A stretch of 64,000 nt of DNA from Halosolutus amylolyticus (lineage in GTDB: Archaea > Halobacteriota > Halobacteria > Halobacteriales > Natrialbaceae). The DNA is taken from contig NZ_JALIQP010000003.1 in NCBI RefSeq assembly GCF_023566055.1, positions 434,001 through 498,000 on the forward strand. Reading direction: 5' to 3'. Position 1 is the stretch's first letter, and every line of letters starts with the position of its first letter. The notes beneath the pieces are model-generated. The model worked only from the letters and a program-made list of their open reading frames with translations. It did not search any database and was not told where the DNA came from. Positions 61,736 through 64,000 of the stretch are shown here, one piece after another. The position numbers and the translations under genes are program-made.

Positions 61736-63430
61736 TTACGCGACCGGGGATTCGGGCGGGTCGAGCCACGGCAGTGGTGGCTCCCGAGACTCCTGCCAGC
61801 GATCGAGCCACCCGCGCAGGTCGGTGAGCCTGAGTTTGTGTCTGGCCGGGAGACTGTGAACGTGCTCTGCGTCCGCCAGCAGCCGCCGATCGAAGTCGTG
61901 GCGGTCGAACAGCCGCTCGCGATCGGGCCACGGCGGTTCGAACGACGAGAGGAACGGCGTTTTTCGACGGACGAACCCCTCGATCTCGTTGAGCAGCGTC
62001 GCGTCGTGTGGCCGGTCGGGCGGCCGATGGCGGAGAATCTCGCCGTCGATTCGCTCGCACGCCCGGAGGAACGTCTCCGTCGTCCGGTGTTCCGGGGGCG
62101 TCCGGAGGTGCCAGTCGATCAGTTCGCGATCCGTCGCCAGAAACGACGTCAGGAAGTGATCCGACAGGTGGCCGTGGAACGGCACGGACGGCTGGTTGGC
62201 GATGCCACAGCAGGTGAGCCCGTTCTGCTCCCGGTCCGCGCGGGATCGTCTCGATTCGAACTCGTCCGCGATCGCGTCCCTGACGAACGCTTCGGGATCG
62301 ACGTCGAACGACGTGCGCTCGGCGAGTTCGAGGCTCGCCTCGCGGTCGTACCCGAACTTCTCGAGGAGCGACTCCACGGGGTCCGGGTCGGGATCGAGTC
62401 GTCCGGTCGGGACGCGCTTCCCGAGGACGTCGACGGTGTCCTGTGCGGTGAAGTGGCCGCGGAAGAACGTGTCACAGAGGAGGCCGTGGTACATCGTGTC
62501 GACGTCAATCTCGCCGGTATAGCCGGCGTGGTGGATGTGCAAGGACTCCTTGATCCCCTGCGAGTAGCGGATCTTCGACTCGCCGGGCCGGAGATACTGC
62601 TCGTCGGGCGGAAACGCGGTGTGGTTCGCGTCGTACTGCGTGGCGACGCGTTTCGCGCCGCGAACCTCCTGTGCGTCCGGCGCACCGACCGTGTAACAGC
62701 TCTCGATCGCGTCGATCTGCGAGAGGATGATCCGCGAGTCGTACCCCGCCGAGAGGAGCAGCCCCTTTCGCCCGGGGAGCACCGATCGCCGCTCTAGCGC
62801 CCGCTCGAGCCGATCGGCGAGTTCGCCCACGTAATCGAACTCCCCGGGCTGGTAGACGAATCGATCGAGCGGATCGACCGCCGTCGGCGTGAGCCGACTG
62901 TCCAGCGGGAGCCGATCGAGTTGCGCGACGGCGGTTTTCTCCCCGAGTGCGACCCCCAGATGGAGGTACTCGAGGATGCCGTCCCGGTCGAGGATCGGTT
63001 CGTCGATCGTTTCGGTGACCTCCGCGGCGTCGGTTCCGAAGACGCGAACCCCGGGGTCGTCGGTGTGGAAACACTCCCGCGACCGGACCGGATCCGTGGC
63101 GACGAACGCCTCACCCGCGTCCTCGTGGTCGAGGACGGCCAGGTACGACCCGTTGAGCGAGGACAGCGCGTCCCGTCCGTCCCGTTCGTACTGCTCGAGG
63201 AGCCAGCGGGCGGCGTTCGACTCGTCGTTGGGGACGTACACCTCGCCCCAGATGACACAGTAGCCGTCGGTACCCACGTGCCGGGCGCTCCAGCCCGGGG
63301 TCCCGAGGTCGGCGTCCCGGATCCCGACCGTGACGGTCGATCCGATGAGTACCTCGTCGAACTCGTCACTGGCTCTGAACCGCTCGAACGTCTCGATACC
63401 GCCAAATACGCCGAAGAGTTCCCTGTTCAT
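61736..63430 (-). CDS. Asparagine synthase-like protein lacking the glutaminase cysteine
   Basis: A 564-residue homologue of AsnB. The N-terminal half resembles the glutaminase domain (FGVFGGIETF, SSLNGSYLAVLDHED, ATDPVRSRECFHTDD), but the protein begins MNRELFGVFG, so the Cys2 nucleophile required for glutamine hydrolysis is missing. The C-terminal half has the PP-loop as LLLSAGYDSRIILSQ, in place of SGGLDS, and GESKIRYSQG and HHAGYTGEIDVDTMYHG motifs. It may adenylate and amidate a carboxylate using free ammonia, for example on a uronic acid, or have another role. A shared promoter-like motif lies about 91 bases upstream. Confidence 0.8.
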   Translation of the reverse strand: MNRELFGVFGGIETFERFRASDEFDEVLIGSTVTVGIRDADLGTPGWSARHVGTDGYCVIWGEVYVPNDESNAARWLLEQYERDGRDALSSLNGSYLAVLDHEDAGEAFVATDPVRSRECFHTDDPGVRVFGTDAAEVTETIDEPILDRDGILEYLHLGVALGEKTAVAQLDRLPLDSRLTPTAVDPLDRFVYQPGEFDYVGELADRLERALERRSVLPGRKGLLLSAGYDSRIILSQIDAIESCYTVGAPDAQEVRGAKRVATQYDANHTAFPPDEQYLRPGESKIRYSQGIKESLHIHHAGYTGEIDVDTMYHGLLCDTFFRGHFTAQDTVDVLGKRVPTGRLDPDPDPVESLLEKFGYDREASLELAERTSFDVDPEAFVRDAIADEFESRRSRADREQNGLTCCGIANQPSVPFHGHLSDHFLTSFLATDRELIDWHLRTPPEHRTTETFLRACERIDGEILRHRPPDRPHDATLLNEIEGFVRRKTPFLSSFEPPWPDRERLFDRHDFDRRLLADAEHVHSLPARHKLRLTDLRGWLDRWQESREPPLPWLDPPESPVA

Positions 63431-63520
63431 CGATACGCACCTCGGGGTGGCGTACGATCGAGGTGTGGCGTCGGCGTGGCCTCACGTACGCCTCTCGGTC
63501 ACCAGGAGACACGAGTTCGC

Positions 63521-63542
63521 CATTACTATGGCACCGTTAAGC
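63521..63542 (-). promoter_or_regulatory. Shared two-part promoter-like motif, AsnB-like gene copy
   Basis: Toward the AsnB-like gene the sequence is CTTAACGGTGCCATAGTAATGG. Its right half is identical to that before glmS (ATAGTAATGG); the left half is weaker. GCCAT-TACT-ATGGC is also a small inverted repeat. Confidence 0.4.
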
Positions 63543-63659
63543 GCCACAGCGGCGTTCGCGAGGCCGATCGGACAGGGTGTCGATATCGGCGACTGAAGAC
63601 CGGAGCCCCGACTATTGGATCTATAATAATAGGGTCGCTGTCAGTAGCTTCGGCCCGCT

Positions 63660-64000
63660 ATGACAGCGCAACGTACGACGCGACGACGGTTCCTCGCACT
63701 GTCGGGTGCGGCCGGTATCACCGGGATGGCCGGCTGTACCGATCGGCTCCAGTCGGCGACCGACCGCATCGGTGACGACTCCTCGGACGAGAACGGGACC
63801 GGCTCGGACGGTTCCACGGCGTCCGCGGTCACGGAGGGCGTTCCGCCGCTCGAAACCGAGTACGACAGTCGAGAGCGGTTTCGCCAGCCGGGGACGTCGC
63901 TGGACGACTTCAGCAACGTCGACGCCTGGGACGTCGTCCAGGGGTCGGGCGAGGCCGACGAGGAGGTCGTCTTCGACGGCGACCAGAGCCTCAGACTCCA
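63660..64000 (+). CDS. Tat-exported lipoprotein, N-terminal part (cut by window edge)
   Basis: The frame starts MTAQRTTRRRFLALSG, a twin-arginine signal, with a lipobox at GMAGC (Cys26), so it is probably a lipid-anchored exported protein. An acidic Ser/Asp/Gly linker follows, then GVPPLETEYDSRERFRQPG and a domain beginning DDFSNVDAWDVVQGSG and FDGDQSLRL, a pattern like the first strands of a jelly-roll or carbohydrate-binding module. Haloarchaeal polysaccharide deacetylase lipoproteins can begin this way, but the catalytic part is outside the window. A TATAATAAT box lies at 63622-63630, 30-38 bases before the ATG. Confidence 0.7.
   Translation, partial: MTAQRTTRRRFLALSGAAGITGMAGCTDRLQSATDRIGDDSSDENGTGSDGSTASAVTEGVPPLETEYDSRERFRQPGTSLDDFSNVDAWDVVQGSGEADEEVVFDGDQSLRL

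Noticed and set aside
52860-63430. A defence island or novel immune system
   Set aside because: The genes are recognisable glycan and envelope functions with regulators; I see no nuclease, reverse transcriptase, NTPase-effector pair or phage gene in the window.

Overview
The window is a GC-rich archaeal chromosome segment from a haloarchaeon (class Halobacteria). The proteins are strongly acidic. Several gene families seen here are typical of haloarchaea: HalOD1 output domains, a bacterio-opsin-activator type HTH regulator, LVIVD-repeat Tat proteins, a CtaA-CtaB fusion and a DnhA-type class I aldolase. Many genes have a TATA-like box about 25-35 bases before the start codon, as expected for leaderless transcripts. 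A Natrialbaceae-like host is my guess from general resemblance only. I see no rRNA, tRNA, CRISPR array, integrase or intact insertion sequence.

Layout. 1-0.7 kb: the end of a chymotrypsin-like protease and a small membrane protein. 0.7-10.1 kb: a central sugar-phosphate island with a sugar nucleotidyltransferase, phosphoglycerate kinase, GAPDH, a TreT-like trehalose synthase, a double universal stress protein, an ADP-dependent sugar kinase, an internally deleted PEP synthase remnant, FBPase and class I aldolase. 10.2-16.9 kb: a helix-hairpin-helix protein; a sodium:solute symporter with an overlapping 44-residue partner and a divergent HTH-10 regulator; ornithine cyclodeaminase; 3-hydroxyacyl-CoA dehydrogenase; a membrane protein. 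16.9-31.7 kb: squalene synthase-like enzyme, acyl-CoA dehydrogenase, PadR-like regulator, membrane zinc peptidase, CtaA-CtaB heme O synthase, DsbA-like lipoprotein, two channel-TrkA proteins, a truncated VapC, an F420-type oxidoreductase and an ABC exporter. 31.8-41.7 kb: two LVIVD-repeat Tat proteins, a large GAF/PAS histidine kinase with a divergent receiver protein, an oxidoreductase and small proteins. 41.9-49.2 kb: leucyl-tRNA synthetase with a repeat expansion, secreted low-complexity proteins, MsrB and gene-poor stretches carrying palindromic repeats. 49.2-64 kb: a surface-glycan region with glmS, a nucleotide-sugar dehydrogenase, two glycosyltransferases, a GT-C-like membrane protein, a DUF1616 protein and an asparagine-synthase homologue lacking Cys2, interleaved with three winged-helix proteins that carry membrane segments.

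How the genes fit together. In the first island aldolase, FBPase, PGK and GAPDH support gluconeogenesis and lower glycolysis. The nucleotidyltransferase could supply NDP-glucose to the trehalose synthase, giving an osmolyte. The glycan region makes an amino sugar (GlmS), oxidises an NDP-sugar to a uronic acid (dehydrogenase) and transfers sugars (glycosyltransferases); amidation of the uronate by the AsnB-like protein is an inference.

Main unexplained structure: a palindromic element of about 80 bases that begins 0-1 bases after the stop codons of three unrelated genes, always in the same orientation to the gene, with a shorter relative after a fourth. A second 86-base palindrome family has three copies, one inside a small membrane-protein gene. 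A two-part promoter-like motif recurs before five genes of the surface/glycan region.
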